DNA of 64,000 bases from Hellea sp. (GCA_013002305.1 JABDKG010000094.1:47199-111198), one strand, 5' to 3'; positions 1-9,933 are shown, numbered from the stretch's first letter. A program made the numbers and translations. The notes: generated by a model not told the origin, from the letters alone.

Positions 1-3000
1 ATAAAGGTTGCGTCAGCGCTGACTCCCAATGCAACTGAAAAATCACCAGAGGCGCGCGCTTCGGCGCTTAAGGCTGTGGCACCAATCCCGGTCGCCTGAG
101 CATCGCGTCCGAAAGCGGATGCGATATTCGCGCTCGCAATCGAGTCGGCCCCCACAGCGGTACTCTGATTTCCAGTTGCTTGCGCGCCTGACGTACCAGC
201 ATCAATATCATCTCCGCCAATGGCAACTGAACCCGAGCCCGTGGCATCAGATTGAGCGCCAATTGCGACACTATATGTTGCATTGGCATTAGCGAAGCGT
301 CCCAACGCTACTGCGTTTTGACCGGAAGCAATAGAGGAAACTCCGACAGCCGTTGCGTCAAAACCAGTAGCGCTTGAGAAAGCGCCTAGCGACGTAGTAG
401 ACGAATTTGTTGCTTGCGCCCCGGCCCCGATGGCCGTGCTGGATCCGCCCGTACCCGCGAGCGCCCCTTCACCAAATGCCGAAGATGTGTGCCCGCTTGC
501 GACAGCGTCGGCACCCACGGCTGTAGAAAAACTGCCAATTGCCTGCGCTCCTAAAAGGTCACCGTCATTACTGTCGCCGCCAATCGCAATAGAAGCATTG
601 AGACCTGATGCAGAGGACTGCCCCCCGATAGAGATGCTACCCGCCGAGCCAGCATTTGCATCTGCACCAATGGCGATAGCGCCTATGCCGCCCACATCGG
701 CGCTATTGCCGATGGCCGTACTATCGATGAAATCCGCGACAGCATTATTACCTACAGCCGTTGCTTCTGTACCGGAGGCTTGGGAGTTGGCACCCAGCGC
801 AAGCGCATTATTAGCCGTCGCATCTGCGCTCACACCCAATGCTGTAGAGCTTGATCCTGTTGCTGTTGCAATCGTCCCGAGGGCTGTGGCGCTGGCATTG
901 GTCGCTTGAGCGCCCAATCCAAAGGCCGAAGCGCTGTTATTATTGGCGACAGCATCTGCGCCAACGGCCGTTGTCCAGCTTCCGGTCGCCAACGCTCCAT
1001 TGGTGTCGGCGTCATTTGTACTGTCGCCTCCAATTGCGACCGAACTCCCAGAGCCGGTCGCGCTGGATTGTGCGCCGATGGAAATAGAATTGTCTGTAAA
1101 GGCATGGGCATCTGCGCCGATTGCAATTGCGCCTACGCCGCCGACATCAGCGCTATGGCCGAGGGCCACACTATCAGTAAAATCAGCAATAGCGGCTTGT
1201 CCGAGGGCGGTAGATTGCGCGCCCGATGCGGTCGCGTTTTCGCCTACCGCTGTAGAATCTGATCCGCTTGCCACGGCTCCTTGCCCAATGGCTGTCGCGT
1301 CATCAGACGTTGCTTGAGCGCCATTGCCAAGAGCGGTCGACTCAAGACCAGATGAGAGGGCGTTCACACCGCATTCTGTACTACTGGCGCCAGTCCCAAC
1401 ATTGCAGTCCGCGTTTGTGTCCGCCAGCATATCCGCGCTTTCAAGCGCCGTCACGCGCGCATCCAGCGCGCCGCCGTCAGAGGCGAGGCGGCCGGCGCTG
1501 TCCGTGGTGATGATACCATGGATCGCGCCTTGCGCTGCGACCGAAGCCGCCGAGATAATGCCCGGCATGACATAGGTACTGTTGGCTTTCCCGAACATCA
1601 TCTGGTTGATCGCCGTGGTGATCGCGCCAAATCCGAACGCCGATGAGCCGGCAAAGGCAGCATTGGCGTCACGGCCAATGGCAGTGCTGTTATCGGCCGT
1701 GGCTTTCGCCCCGTTTCCGATCGCCAGAGACCGGAAACCGGCAGCATTGGCGCTCGGTCCGAGCGCAAAGGCCGATGTCCCATTGGCGCTGCTGCCAAAT
1801 CCCATAGCGGCGGCATTTGTGCCCGAAGCGTTGGCGTTACGTCCGAGCGCCAGGGCATTGGCCCCGTTGGCCGAACTGGTCGTGCCGATTGCAACTGCGT
1901 TACCGCCGGCCGTGGTCGAATTTAGCCCCATTGCGACAGATCTTTGTCCCTGGGCGTCCGCCGATGTGCCCAGAGCAACCGCGTCGTCATTGCCGGCCGA
2001 GGCGCCCGCGCCGATGACGAGTGTCTGCGAGGCAGTCGTAACCGTATCGCCGCCAATGACGACATTATCAGACCCGGTGACACTTGTCGCGGACAGGCTG
2101 TTCCCGCCGGCGACGAAATTGCCGGTGCCTTCGACAGTGGCATTGTGTCCGGTAATCACGTTCCAGCCAGACCCCGCGCCGTTGACCGTATTGCCATCGC
2201 CAAGGATTTTGACATGGGAGCCGGCATCGCCGACACTATGGATATTATTGTCGGAACCAAGAACGTGCATGGCGCTCATATTATCGCCGCTTACGCCGCC
2301 TGCAACACAAGAAGTGATCGGGCTGGGGTCGCCATCTTGGCAGAGATCATTATTTGCACCCATCACGACGCTGTCATTGATAAAATTTCCAAGGCTATTA
2401 TAGGCGCCCGTTACGGTGGTATGGGCGCTGTAATCACCCAGTAAGTTTTCGCGCCCGCTCACCAGATTTTGGTGACTGTCCGTGCCGATGGTGTTCGAAA
2501 GGCCGCTGACGGCATTGTGATCAGCATAGTTTCCAAGTTCATTAAAGTTCCCGCTAACAGAATTTGCATAGCCATAAAGGCCAATTGTATTATTTTGACC
2601 TGACAATGAATTATCGGTGGATCGGTTGCCGAGCGTGTTCTGTCGACCACTGACCGCATTGAAAGCGCTGCTATTGCCGAGCGTGTTGGAATCGCCGCTG
2701 ACCATGTTTCTGACGGCGAAATTGCCGAGCATGTGGAGCCAACCGCTAACTGCATTGGAATCGTTGCCAATTCCAAGCGTGTTGAGTTGGCCGCTTATCG
2801 CATTATTAACGCTACCATATCCAAGGGTATTGGATGAGCCACTAACAGTGTTTCGAGCACTATCATCACCCAAAGCATTAAATTGCCCACTTATTACGTT
2901 TGAGATTACCCTGTCATTTAGAGTGTTGTTGCTTCCGACGACCATATTATAAGCTGCGTTATCGCCCACAATATTAAACCCGCCCGCAACAACACTGCTA

Positions 3001-3488
3001 GCGACAAATGACCCAAGAACATTTTGTCGGCCACCGATAAAGTTGCTCTCATTATTATTACCCAAGGTACTATTGTGACCGGTGACTGAATTTCGACGAC
3101 TAAAATCGCCAATTGTATGTCCTTCACCGCTTACAGCATTGTGTCTTACGGTGCTGCCAAGTGTATGCGCAGTACCCCCGACGATATTGTTTGAACTGGA
3201 ACCACCGACGGTGATGCTATTGCCGGAAACAACATTGTTGCTTGAAAAAGCTTCTATGCAAATAGACGTGCCATTGAGCGCGTTTCCGCGCTGACTGTTG
3301 GCCGAAGGCGTAGCGGTGATGGCGACAACCGTACAGCCCGTATCCACGGTTCCATCAAAGGCATCTACATCATTATTTTGCGCCAAAGATGGACCGGCTA
3401 GAGCCAGCGACAAAACTGCGCCGGAGGCTACGGTAAGCAAAAATCGACGCAAAGAGCGAGAGGAATTTTCTTGGGGAGGGAATTGCAT
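1..3488 (-). CDS. Trimeric autotransporter adhesin (YadA/Hia-like), N-terminal 1,162 codons
   Basis: Open without a stop from ATG 3488 to the window edge; the C-terminal membrane anchor lies outside. A Shine-Dalgarno-like AGGAG sits 9 bases upstream. Residues 1-37 are an export signal (RR, hydrophobic core, SLAQ cleavage region). Residues 85-372 are eighteen back-to-back 16-residue repeats with consensus N-A-V-S-G-x-x-N-T-L-G followed by five variable positions. Residues about 500-620 switch to 14-residue YadA-head repeats (S-x-A-I-G-x-x-A-x-A-x-G). Residues about 620-690 form a connector (MMFGKANSTYVMPG, then ALDARVTALES) that resembles the neck/stalk of related adhesins. Head repeats then resume to the edge, with a longer near-repeat of about 150 residues. 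Known family role: homotrimeric surface adhesion. The target is unknown. Plus-strand ORFs across this region are shadows of it. Confidence 0.93.
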   Translation of the reverse strand, partial: MQFPPQENSSRSLRRFLLTVASGAVLSLALAGPSLAQNNDVDAFDGTVDTGCTVVAITATPSANSQRGNALNGTSICIEAFSSNNVVSGNSITVGGSSSNNIVGGTAHTLGSTVRHNAVSGEGHTIGDFSRRNSVTGHNSTLGNNNESNFIGGRQNVLGSFVASSVVAGGFNIVGDNAAYNMVVGSNNTLNDRVISNVISGQFNALGDDSARNTVSGSSNTLGYGSVNNAISGQLNTLGIGNDSNAVSGWLHMLGNFAVRNMVSGDSNTLGNSSAFNAVSGRQNTLGNRSTDNSLSGQNNTIGLYGYANSVSGNFNELGNYADHNAVSGLSNTIGTDSHQNLVSGRENLLGDYSAHTTVTGAYNSLGNFINDSVVMGANNDLCQDGDPSPITSCVAGGVSGDNMSAMHVLGSDNNIHSVGDAGSHVKILGDGNTVNGAGSGWNVITGHNATVEGTGNFVAGGNSLSATSVTGSDNVVIGGDTVTTASQTLVIGAGASAGNDDAVALGTSADAQGQRSVAMGLNSTTAGGNAVAIGTTSSANGANALALGRNANASGTNAAAMGFGSSANGTSAFALGPSANAAGFRSLAIGNGAKATADNSTAIGRDANAAFAGSSAFGFGAITTAINQMMFGKANSTYVMPGIISAASVAAQGAIHGIITTDSAGRLASDGGALDARVTALESADMLADTNADCNVGTGASSTECGVNALSSGLESTALGNGAQATSDDATAIGQGAVASGSDSTAVGENATASGAQSTALGQAAIADFTDSVALGHSADVGGVGAIAIGADAHAFTDNSISIGAQSSATGSGSSVAIGGDSTNDADTNGALATGSWTTAVGADAVANNNSASAFGLGAQATNASATALGTIATATGSSSTALGVSADATANNALALGANSQASGTEATAVGNNAVADFIDSTAIGNSADVGGIGAIAIGADANAGSAGSISIGGQSSASGLNASIAIGGDSNDGDLLGAQAIGSFSTAVGADAVASGHTSSAFGEGALAGTGGSSTAIGAGAQATNSSTTSLGAFSSATGFDATAVGVSSIASGQNAVALGRFANANATYSVAIGAQSDATGSGSVAIGGDDIDAGTSGAQATGNQSTAVGADSIASANIASAFGRDAQATGIGATALSAEARASGDFSVALGVSADATF

Positions 3489-3639
3489 TTTTTAGGTCTC
3501 CTGTGGTGAAGAGAACTGTGAAGCCAGACTCTATAATTACCTAAAATGCTAGAATTCTTTCTTTTTAAAATTTTGATCTGGGACAAAATTTTTCAAGCGA
3601 ACAGGCCCTGTGTAAAAATGGTCTTTTATTTTAAAAAAT

Positions 3640-4692
3640 TTAACGGCGTTTCGCGGCAAATCCTGACAAGGTTAATAATATCCGTCCGACAATCGCCTCA
3701 CCGGGGGCGCCGGCGGATTTTAGCTTTTGCTCGGCGCTGAGTGTTTCTGAAAGGGCGTTATGCAGAGCGCGGGTTGGCCAGAGGCGTAAATGAATGAGGA
3801 ATGTGCGCTCCTGCATCCGAAAGACCGGAGGCCGAAGGGATTTAATTGCGCTTTCTGGTCGGTCACCGGATGAGACATAGGCGCCCGCTTCAATCAGGCG
3901 CGAGATATGGCGCTGGAGCGAGAGCAAAATCACGGCAATATTGACCTTCCCGGCGACAGCGCGCCTGAACGCATCATCAGCCTTGACGGTTTGGCCGCTC
4001 ATCGTGCTCATAATTATGTCATCGATCGAAGCGGCCTGTGCCCCCGCGGCAAGGGTCTTGACGTCGCCAACCGTAATCTTCGCACCGGGCACTTCGCCAA
4101 ACCCTTTATAGAGGATCATTTTTTCAATTTCATTGCGTGCGAGAATACGGTCGCCCTCAAGCAGCGGTACCCAGAGATCGAGCGCATCGCGCTCAATCTC
4201 TATGGCGCTACCGGTCAGTTCGCGCCGGATCATATTAGCCAGATCAGCGGCGCTGTCTTGGTAGCAGCCAATGGCAGCAAAGCGTCCGCCGGCCTCAAAA
4301 GCTTTGCGGATCGCCGAGCGCGGCGTCATATCACCGGCTTCGATCACCAGACGGGCGGCAGCTTTGTCAGGGTTTGTATCGAGGTCTTTGATGATTTTGG
4401 AAATCGCTGCGCCGGAGCGCTCATGATCAAGGCGCAGGCGGACCAGCCTTTGATCGCCAAACATAGAAAGTGCGCTCATCTCATCAGAAAGTCTCGCCGG
4501 GTCGGAGGATAGATCATCTGATGTCAGGACAGTGGAAGCAAATGCGTCATCGGGATTATCTGAAAGTTTCTTGATCAGACTTTCGGCCCGTTCTTTGACG
4601 AGACCGCGATCGGGTCCGAAAAACAAAACGCCGATAATATCCGAGGGCGGCTTGTTTAAAAAGGAATTGACCCGTCCGCCGGTAATTTTCAT
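3640..4692 (-). CDS. holA: DNA polymerase III subunit delta
   Basis: 350 residues, the usual length for HolA, the clamp-loader subunit that opens the beta sliding clamp. The N-terminal fold includes GVLFFGPDRGLVKERAE, a degenerate nucleotide-binding segment typical of delta, which does not hydrolyse ATP. The C-terminal third has the helical collar pattern (ILLSLQRHISRLIEAG). It is the last gene of leuS-lptE-holA, starting 10 bp after the lptE stop, an order conserved in alphaproteobacteria. The stop is followed by AT-rich DNA carrying the adhesin promoter region. No terminator is obvious. Confidence 0.93.
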   Translation of the reverse strand: MKITGGRVNSFLNKPPSDIIGVLFFGPDRGLVKERAESLIKKLSDNPDDAFASTVLTSDDLSSDPARLSDEMSALSMFGDQRLVRLRLDHERSGAAISKIIKDLDTNPDKAAARLVIEAGDMTPRSAIRKAFEAGGRFAAIGCYQDSAADLANMIRRELTGSAIEIERDALDLWVPLLEGDRILARNEIEKMILYKGFGEVPGAKITVGDVKTLAAGAQAASIDDIIMSTMSGQTVKADDAFRRAVAGKVNIAVILLSLQRHISRLIEAGAYVSSGDRPESAIKSLRPPVFRMQERTFLIHLRLWPTRALHNALSETLSAEQKLKSAGAPGEAIVGRILLTLSGFAAKRR

Positions 4693-4702
4693 GAAGCTTT
4701 AT

Positions 4703-5278
4703 TCACGGATCGACCGTTTCAATTCCATCATCGCGCTTGGCCGTACGCTCGGCCTCGGCTGCGGCCTGAGCGACTGCGCGGCGTTCCGGGTCTTTATAAT
4801 AGGCGGCGACCCGGACCAAAACCCGGTCGGCAGCATCGCGCGAAGCCTGTTCGGCGGCGTTCTTTTCTGAAGAAATCCGCGCATAGGGATCACGGGCGGA
4901 ACCGAATGTCGAAGTCGAAGTTACCCGGCCTCTGTCCAGCACATTCCCGCTTTTGTTTTCGATCAATTGATAGTCGACATTGACGATCATGTCATAGCGT
5001 GTCGCAAGGTCGTCAGATGTCAGGCCGTAAGGTCGTCTTTGTGTGCGCGGCGTAATTTTAAGTGTGTGCTCGCCAATATTATTCCCGAGACGATCTCGCA
5101 AATGCTGCTCAACAAAATATCCGGCTTCCTGTTGTCCAACCCGTTTGGGCTTAACTACCTCGACGCTCAGATTTCTAAGCGCGCCGCTCTCGCCAATTTC
5201 CGGCGTCGCGTGCATCGGTGTAAATCCGCAAGCTGAAAGGGTAAGCGCTAGGCCGGTGATCAAAAGCTTTTTCATCAT
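4703..5278 (-). CDS. lptE: LPS-assembly lipoprotein LptE
   Basis: 191 residues. It starts with a lipoprotein signal ([17 protein letters not shown]) whose lipobox L-S-A-C places the lipidated Cys near residue 17. LptE plugs the LptD barrel in the outer membrane and helps place LPS in the outer leaflet. The C-terminus is a charged, Ala/Glu-rich tail that varies widely in the family. The ATG overlaps the leuS stop (ATGA), so translation is probably coupled. Identification rests on the lipobox, size and the leuS-lptE-holA order more than on strong sequence motifs. Confidence 0.88.
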   Translation of the reverse strand: MMKKLLITGLALTLSACGFTPMHATPEIGESGALRNLSVEVVKPKRVGQQEAGYFVEQHLRDRLGNNIGEHTLKITPRTQRRPYGLTSDDLATRYDMIVNVDYQLIENKSGNVLDRGRVTSTSTFGSARDPYARISSEKNAAEQASRDAADRVLVRVAAYYKDPERRAVAQAAAEAERTAKRDDGIETVDP

Positions 5279-7944
5279 GAGGCCACTATATTGATAATCC
5301 GGCCGGGAACAACAATGACTTTCCTTACAGTTAGTCCATCGAGCGAACGTTGCGCGCCGTCGTCAGCCATAGCGAGCGCTTCGACATCTTTTTTGGACAT
5401 ACCGACAGGCACAGAGATTTCGCTGCGGCGCTTGCCATTGATCTGGATCGGCATAATGACCGCGTCTTCAGTTAGCATGTCAGGATCGGGCTGCGGCCAG
5501 GGCGCGTGATAACACAGACCTTCGCCGCCCAGATGTTTCCAGCACTCTTCGGCCAGATGCGGCATGAAAGGCGCGATCGTGCGGATCAGTATGCCGAGCG
5601 CTTCGGCCTTGGCGGCATCATTGTTTTTATATTTCGATAGGGCATTGGTCAGTTCATAAATCTGCGCGACCGAGGTGTTAAAACGAAAAACATCGATTCC
5701 CTTGGTGATATTTTCGAGCGCTTTGTGAGCTTTTTTGCGCAGGCCAAGGGCAGGGCCGGACGCGCTTGCGTCAACGCTGAGCGGCCCGTGATTAGAGCCG
5801 CTTTCGCTGACAATGTTCCAGACTTTATTGGCAAAGCGCCAGGCTCCGATCACACCGGCCTCGGTCCACTCAACATCCCGGTCGGGCGGACTGTCAGAGA
5901 GCACAAACCAGCGCGCCACATCAGCGCCGTAGCCTTCGATAATATCGTTAGGATCGACGGTGTTTTTCTTGGACTTGGACATCTTGATGACGTCGCCTTT
6001 GGAAATCGCCGCGCCGGTTTCAAGGTGGATAAGCTTGCCGTCTTTTTCGTCGACATCGGCGGGTACGACAAAGTTCCCGTCAGGGTCGGTATAGACGGCA
6101 TGAGTGACCATGCCCTGGGTGAACAACCCGGCGAAGGGTTCGCCGGATGGCAGATCCAGCAGACCGCAATCACGAAGACCGCGCGTGAAGAAGCGGGCAT
6201 ATAGTAAGTGCAGCACAGCATGCTCGACCCCGCCAATATATTGATCGACGGGCAGCCAGTCTGACGCGAGCTTTTTGTCAAACGGCTTATCGCTTGGCTC
6301 GCCATTACCGGAGCCGCCGGCAAAGCGGGCGAAATACCAGCTACTATCCGCGAACGTGTCCAGGGTATCGGTTTCGCGTCTGGCCGCTTTTCCGCAAGAC
6401 GGGCAGTCGACATTTTTAAACGTAAGGTGGCGGTCAAGCGGATTGCCCGGTTTGTCAAAATTGATATCTTCCGGGAGCTTAACTGGCAGATCGGCTTCCG
6501 GCACGGGCAGCACGCCGCAGTCCTCGCAGTGGATCACCGGAATAGGGCAGCCCCAATAGCGCTGGCGTGACACACCCCAATCTCGCAGCCGATACTGGAC
6601 AATTTTTTCTCCGGTGGAGCCATCAGACAAGGCTTCAATTACCTTTTCTTTGGCATCATCAATAGTTAGTCCGTCTAAAAAACTGGAATTGTAAATTATC
6701 CCGTCTCCAACATAAGCCTCGTTGTTGATTTCAAACCTCTTGGCGTCTTCACCCTCGGGGAGTACGACGGGGATAACATTGAGATGATATTTGCGAGCGA
6801 AGTCCAGGTCGCGCTGGTCATGGGCAGGACAGCCAAAGATCGCGCCCGTGCCGTAACCCATCAGCACAAAATTCGCGATATATACCGGAAGAGTTTTGGA
6901 TTCGTCTAAAAGATGAAATGGGTGTTGAACTGTCAAGCCAGTATCAAAACCAAGTTTGGGCGCATTTGCGATTGCCTCTTCTGTAGTTCCGATCCGAGCA
7001 CACTCACTACGAAATTTTTCAATTTCAGAATTGTCTTCTGCCAATTTCTTTGTAAGTGGGTGATCTGGCGAAAGAGCGATAAAGCTAGCCCCAAACAATG
7101 TATCTGGTCTTGTCGTAAAGACCTCAATTCCATCTACGGAGTCCTCAAACAGATGATTGATGCGCTCAACAGGCTCTTGGGATAATTTAGGGAAATACTT
7201 TGTTTTATTTTCCTGGAATTTTGAATAACTTTCGTTTGACCAATCGAAATACATCTGCAGCCCCTCAGACCTGCCAATCCAGTTGGCTTGCATGGTCCGG
7301 ACTTTCTCGGGCCAGCGGTCGAGCGTGTCGAGAGACTTCAAAAGATCTTCGGCATAGTGCGTGATTTTAAAGAACCATTGATCGAGCTCTTTTTGTTCGA
7401 CCAGTGCGCCGGAGCGCCAGCCGCGGCCGTCGATCACTTGTTCGTTTGCGAGAACCGTATGATCAACCGGGTCCCAATTGACCTTGGCGGTTTTGCGGTA
7501 GACCAGGCCGTTCTCCCAGAACTTGAGGAAGATCGCCTGCTGCTGTTTGTAATAGGCCTCATCACAGGTGGCAAATTCGCGCGACCAGTCGAGCGCAAAG
7601 CCGAGCCGCCTCAGTGGCGCGCGCATGGCGTCGATATTGTCATAGGTCCAGCCCTTGGGGTGGACGTTTTTCTCAATCGCCGCGTTTTCCGCCGGCATGC
7701 CAAAGGCGTCCCAACCCATCGGGTGCAGCACATCAAACCCGCAGGCTTTCTTATAGCGCGCGATCACATCGCCCATGGCGTAATTGCGCACATGGCCCAT
7801 ATGAATACGCCCGCTTGGGTAGGGGAACATTTCAAGCGCATAATATTTCTTTTCGCCAGCATTATCGGCCCGGAAGACATCACTCTCTTCCCAGACTTTC
7901 TGCCATCGCGGCTCAACTTCGGCGGCGTTATAACGATCGCTCAT
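5275..7944 (-). CDS. leuS: Leucyl-tRNA synthetase
   Basis: 889 residues, full length for bacterial class Ia LeuRS, which charges tRNA-Leu in the cytoplasm. The HIGH signature appears as HMGH in [12 protein letters not shown] (about residue 48) and KMSKS as IKMSKSKKN (about residue 655). The CP1 editing domain contains [10 protein letters not shown]. First gene of the leuS-lptE-holA operon. Odd point: residues about 228-448 (the editing domain, window 6601-7260) are clearly richer in A+T than the rest. My hand count gives about 44% GC there, against about 58-63% in sampled flanking lines. Intragenic recombination is possible. Confidence 0.96.
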   Translation of the reverse strand: MSDRYNAAEVEPRWQKVWEESDVFRADNAGEKKYYALEMFPYPSGRIHMGHVRNYAMGDVIARYKKACGFDVLHPMGWDAFGMPAENAAIEKNVHPKGWTYDNIDAMRAPLRRLGFALDWSREFATCDEAYYKQQQAIFLKFWENGLVYRKTAKVNWDPVDHTVLANEQVIDGRGWRSGALVEQKELDQWFFKITHYAEDLLKSLDTLDRWPEKVRTMQANWIGRSEGLQMYFDWSNESYSKFQENKTKYFPKLSQEPVERINHLFEDSVDGIEVFTTRPDTLFGASFIALSPDHPLTKKLAEDNSEIEKFRSECARIGTTEEAIANAPKLGFDTGLTVQHPFHLLDESKTLPVYIANFVLMGYGTGAIFGCPAHDQRDLDFARKYHLNVIPVVLPEGEDAKRFEINNEAYVGDGIIYNSSFLDGLTIDDAKEKVIEALSDGSTGEKIVQYRLRDWGVSRQRYWGCPIPVIHCEDCGVLPVPEADLPVKLPEDINFDKPGNPLDRHLTFKNVDCPSCGKAARRETDTLDTFADSSWYFARFAGGSGNGEPSDKPFDKKLASDWLPVDQYIGGVEHAVLHLLYARFFTRGLRDCGLLDLPSGEPFAGLFTQGMVTHAVYTDPDGNFVVPADVDEKDGKLIHLETGAAISKGDVIKMSKSKKNTVDPNDIIEGYGADVARWFVLSDSPPDRDVEWTEAGVIGAWRFANKVWNIVSESGSNHGPLSVDASASGPALGLRKKAHKALENITKGIDVFRFNTSVAQIYELTNALSKYKNNDAAKAEALGILIRTIAPFMPHLAEECWKHLGGEGLCYHAPWPQPDPDMLTEDAVIMPIQINGKRRSEISVPVGMSKKDVEALAMADDGAQRSLDGLTVRKVIVVPGRIINIVAS

Positions 7945-8075
7945 GGGCGGTCTCTTATCCCTGTAAGTTCGAAGGACAGGTCTATATCAGCTTGCGCGGC
8001 CATGGCTAGATTTTTTTGTAGGCAAGTGGGTGTCCGCGTGGAGGGGAAACGGTAATAAGCTTTAACCTTTTACAC

Positions 8076-8561
8076 ATGGTTTTCGCGCAAGACGAAATCA
8101 TGCTCATCAAAGCCAGTCGACAATTTGCCAATGCATTTCGTTATTCGCGCGCCGGTTTTTCTTTTCTGGTCCGTAGCGAGCTGGCCTCGCGAATGGAGCT
8201 GTACACATTCATCATCGCGATCATTCTTTACACGGCTCTTAAAGCGCCATTTGTACACTTTATCATTGGCGGCGTCTTATTGTTTTTAATCTTGGCGGTG
8301 GAAGCGATCAATACTGCGATCGAAGTCATCATTGATCGAATATCGCCTGAAATCTCCGAAACGGGAAAACGCGCCAAAGACCTCGGCTCATTTGCGGTCA
8401 TGTGCATGATCTTTATCAACGGCATTCACTTTTGCTATGTGTTGTCCATCACGCTCGCGCCGGATTGGGGCGTGAAGATATTAGCTTGGACCGTCGTGGC
8501 TTTCTTTGTTGCCGCCGCCGCTTACACAAAATTCACGTCGCATGATCCGCGCAACGGCTAA
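8076..8561 (+). CDS. dgkA: Diacylglycerol kinase (prokaryotic DgkA)
   Basis: 161 residues, longer than the roughly 120 of E. coli DgkA. Inner-membrane enzyme that phosphorylates diacylglycerol to phosphatidic acid. The family signature is visible: an N-terminal amphipathic segment (FRYSRAGFSFLVRSELASRM), then three membrane helices with the catalytic/metal-binding motif EAINTAIEVIIDR around residue 75. The alternative ATG at 8100 (MLIKASRQF) is equally plausible; neither start has a convincing ribosome-binding site. The end overlaps the convergent AraC gene by 4 bp. Confidence 0.88.
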   Translation: MVFAQDEIMLIKASRQFANAFRYSRAGFSFLVRSELASRMELYTFIIAIILYTALKAPFVHFIIGGVLLFLILAVEAINTAIEVIIDRISPEISETGKRAKDLGSFAVMCMIFINGIHFCYVLSITLAPDWGVKILAWTVVAFFVAAAAYTKFTSHDPRNG

Positions 8562-9607
8562 GCGCTCAACGCTTGCCGATAGGCCAGTGGCGATTGATCA
8601 AACCAGTTTTTAAAAGCGCGCGAAAAAGCGCTTTGATCGCTAAAGCCCAGGGCATCGGAGATTTGCACCAGCGACATATTCTGATCGTTCATAAATATTT
8701 GCGCGAGATCGCGCCGTACCTCAGTCAGGATTTCGCCAAAACTCGTATCAGCCTGGTTTAGATGACGTCTTAAAGTTCGCTCGCTGACATTGAGCTGCGT
8801 GCAGATAGTGTCAATTTTCACCGGGCCGTGGGTTAGGCGCGTCGCAATAATGGCCCGGACATCTCTTATGACGTCGCCGGGCTGATCGAGTACCTGTAGC
8901 ATTGCATCAAGGCGGGCGCGCATACGGCTAACCATTTCGGGATTGCGCCCGGTCAGGCGGGTTTCTAAAACGCCTCTTGGGAAAATCATCTCGTCAATGT
9001 CGGCGCCAAATTCAACATTTTCGCCAAAAACTTCGTGGTAGGGCGAAAGGTCGGGCGGAGCTGCGTGACGAAACCGCATGACGCGAACCGGCGGTTCATC
9101 GGCCCAGACCATCCATTTGCCAATCGATGCATACCCTGTGAAAGCGACTTCTGTGAATAGGCGCATGAGTTCGGGCGCGTCCCAAAATGGTGTCCAGATC
9201 AATCTTGCGCCCCGATCATCAACAACCAGACGGGTTCGTCCGATTTGCTGAATAAGCGGTTGATAAGCGCTGTTGAGCTCAATCGCTTCGCGTAAGTTGT
9301 GACAAAATGTGGTCGCATAGATTACATCAATCCTCGGCCCGGGCCGCAGGTTTAGTCCGAAATCAATGCCGATGGTGCGCTTGCCGGTTTGAGCGACAGC
9401 AAGGTCGAGAAGCCTTAATAGTCCGGCTGCCGGGAAGCGCCGGGTCGGGATAGTCAGGCTCGCCGGATCGCCGCCAATAATTTCGTCCAAGGCGCTCTGT
9501 TCAACGCCTGCCGCCAGCGCCCCTTTGTAAAAAGTCGCCAGGTAGCCAGCCGCGACGGTACGTCCGCTAAATCTCGAATAATCCCCATCCATTTGCTCGA
9601 CATACAC
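8558..9607 (-). CDS. AraC-family transcriptional regulator
   Basis: 349 residues. The N-terminal ~200 residues match the arabinose-binding-like ligand domain found in OruR/ArgR-type AraC proteins. The C-terminal ~90 residues hold two helix-turn-helix units (DTICTQLNVSERTLRRHL, then SLVQISDALGFSDQSAFSRA). Its ligand cannot be read from sequence. It is divergent from the first ammonium transporter with a 326-bp gap, so control of that gene is possible but unproven. ATG at residue 6 (MDGDYSRF) is an alternative start; neither has a clear Shine-Dalgarno. Confidence 0.9.
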   Translation of the reverse strand: MYVEQMDGDYSRFSGRTVAAGYLATFYKGALAAGVEQSALDEIIGGDPASLTIPTRRFPAAGLLRLLDLAVAQTGKRTIGIDFGLNLRPGPRIDVIYATTFCHNLREAIELNSAYQPLIQQIGRTRLVVDDRGARLIWTPFWDAPELMRLFTEVAFTGYASIGKWMVWADEPPVRVMRFRHAAPPDLSPYHEVFGENVEFGADIDEMIFPRGVLETRLTGRNPEMVSRMRARLDAMLQVLDQPGDVIRDVRAIIATRLTHGPVKIDTICTQLNVSERTLRRHLNQADTSFGEILTEVRRDLAQIFMNDQNMSLVQISDALGFSDQSAFSRAFKNWFDQSPLAYRQALSA

Positions 9608-9669
9608 ATTTGGCCGAAAATGTCAAAAAAAACGTCCGGTTTGTGCAAGATTAAGTTTGAATATTCCGA

Positions 9670-9747
9670 TATCTCTCCTCCCGGCCTAACATAGACCGTT
9701 AGGGTAAGCCGGATTCTCTGCGGGGCGCGAGAGTCCGGTTTTTCTTT
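9670..9747 (+). ncRNA. Candidate small RNA or attenuated leader upstream of amt
   Basis: The 326-bp AraC-amt gap contains no ORF I would defend. It does hold a plus-strand array: CTCTCCTCCC (9673-9682, complementary to a Shine-Dalgarno), a perfect 6-bp hairpin CCTAAC/GTTAGG (9685-9703), and a 10-bp terminator hairpin with a T-rich tail (9709-9747). No plus-strand gene upstream needs a terminator here, because the preceding DNA is antisense to AraC. Either a short RNA ends here or the amt leader is attenuated. I could not place a convincing promoter. Confidence 0.4.
9709..9747 (+). terminator. Rho-independent terminator with no obvious upstream gene
   Basis: Stem CCGGATTCTC (9709-9718) pairs with GAGAGTCCGG (9729-9738), 10 bp with one G-T wobble and a 10-base GC-rich loop, followed by TTTTTCTTT. 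The T-tract exists only on the plus strand, so it acts rightwards, towards amt and about 190 bases before its start codon. Confidence 0.65.
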
Positions 9748-9790
9748 GGGTGATTGACAAGACTCGCCAAGAACATTGGGGCAGCAACAA

Positions 9791-9805
9791 GCACAAAGCC
9801 TGTGC
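9791..9805. promoter_or_regulatory. NtrC-like palindrome upstream of amt
   Basis: GCAC-N7-GTGC at 9791-9805, followed by A, matches the core and spacing of the NtrC consensus (TGCAC C-N5-G GTGCA), 129 bases before the ammonium transporter start. Nitrogen control of amt genes by NtrC is well established in proteobacteria. I found no good sigma-54 promoter next to it, so the call is tentative. Confidence 0.35.
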
Positions 9806-9933
9806 AAAATACACTTTGAGCGCCCTAAAATCAGCAGGCTGATGACCCGCTCCGGCTAAATCGCCATTTATCCTGCACCTCGCCGTCGCAAAAGACCAAA
9901 CCTTCACCGACCTTTAAAACGTGTGAGGGAAAC

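Noticed and set aside
430..2403. Long plus-strand ORFs (430-909, 943-1317, 1582-2403) opposite the adhesin
   Set aside because: They are Ala/Pro-rich antisense shadows of the repeat-coding minus strand, with no ribosome-binding sites and no sensible protein features.
2316..3236. CRISPR-like 48-bp periodicity
   Set aside because: The period is in frame and encodes 16-residue protein repeats; there are no identical repeats separated by unique spacers and no cas genes.
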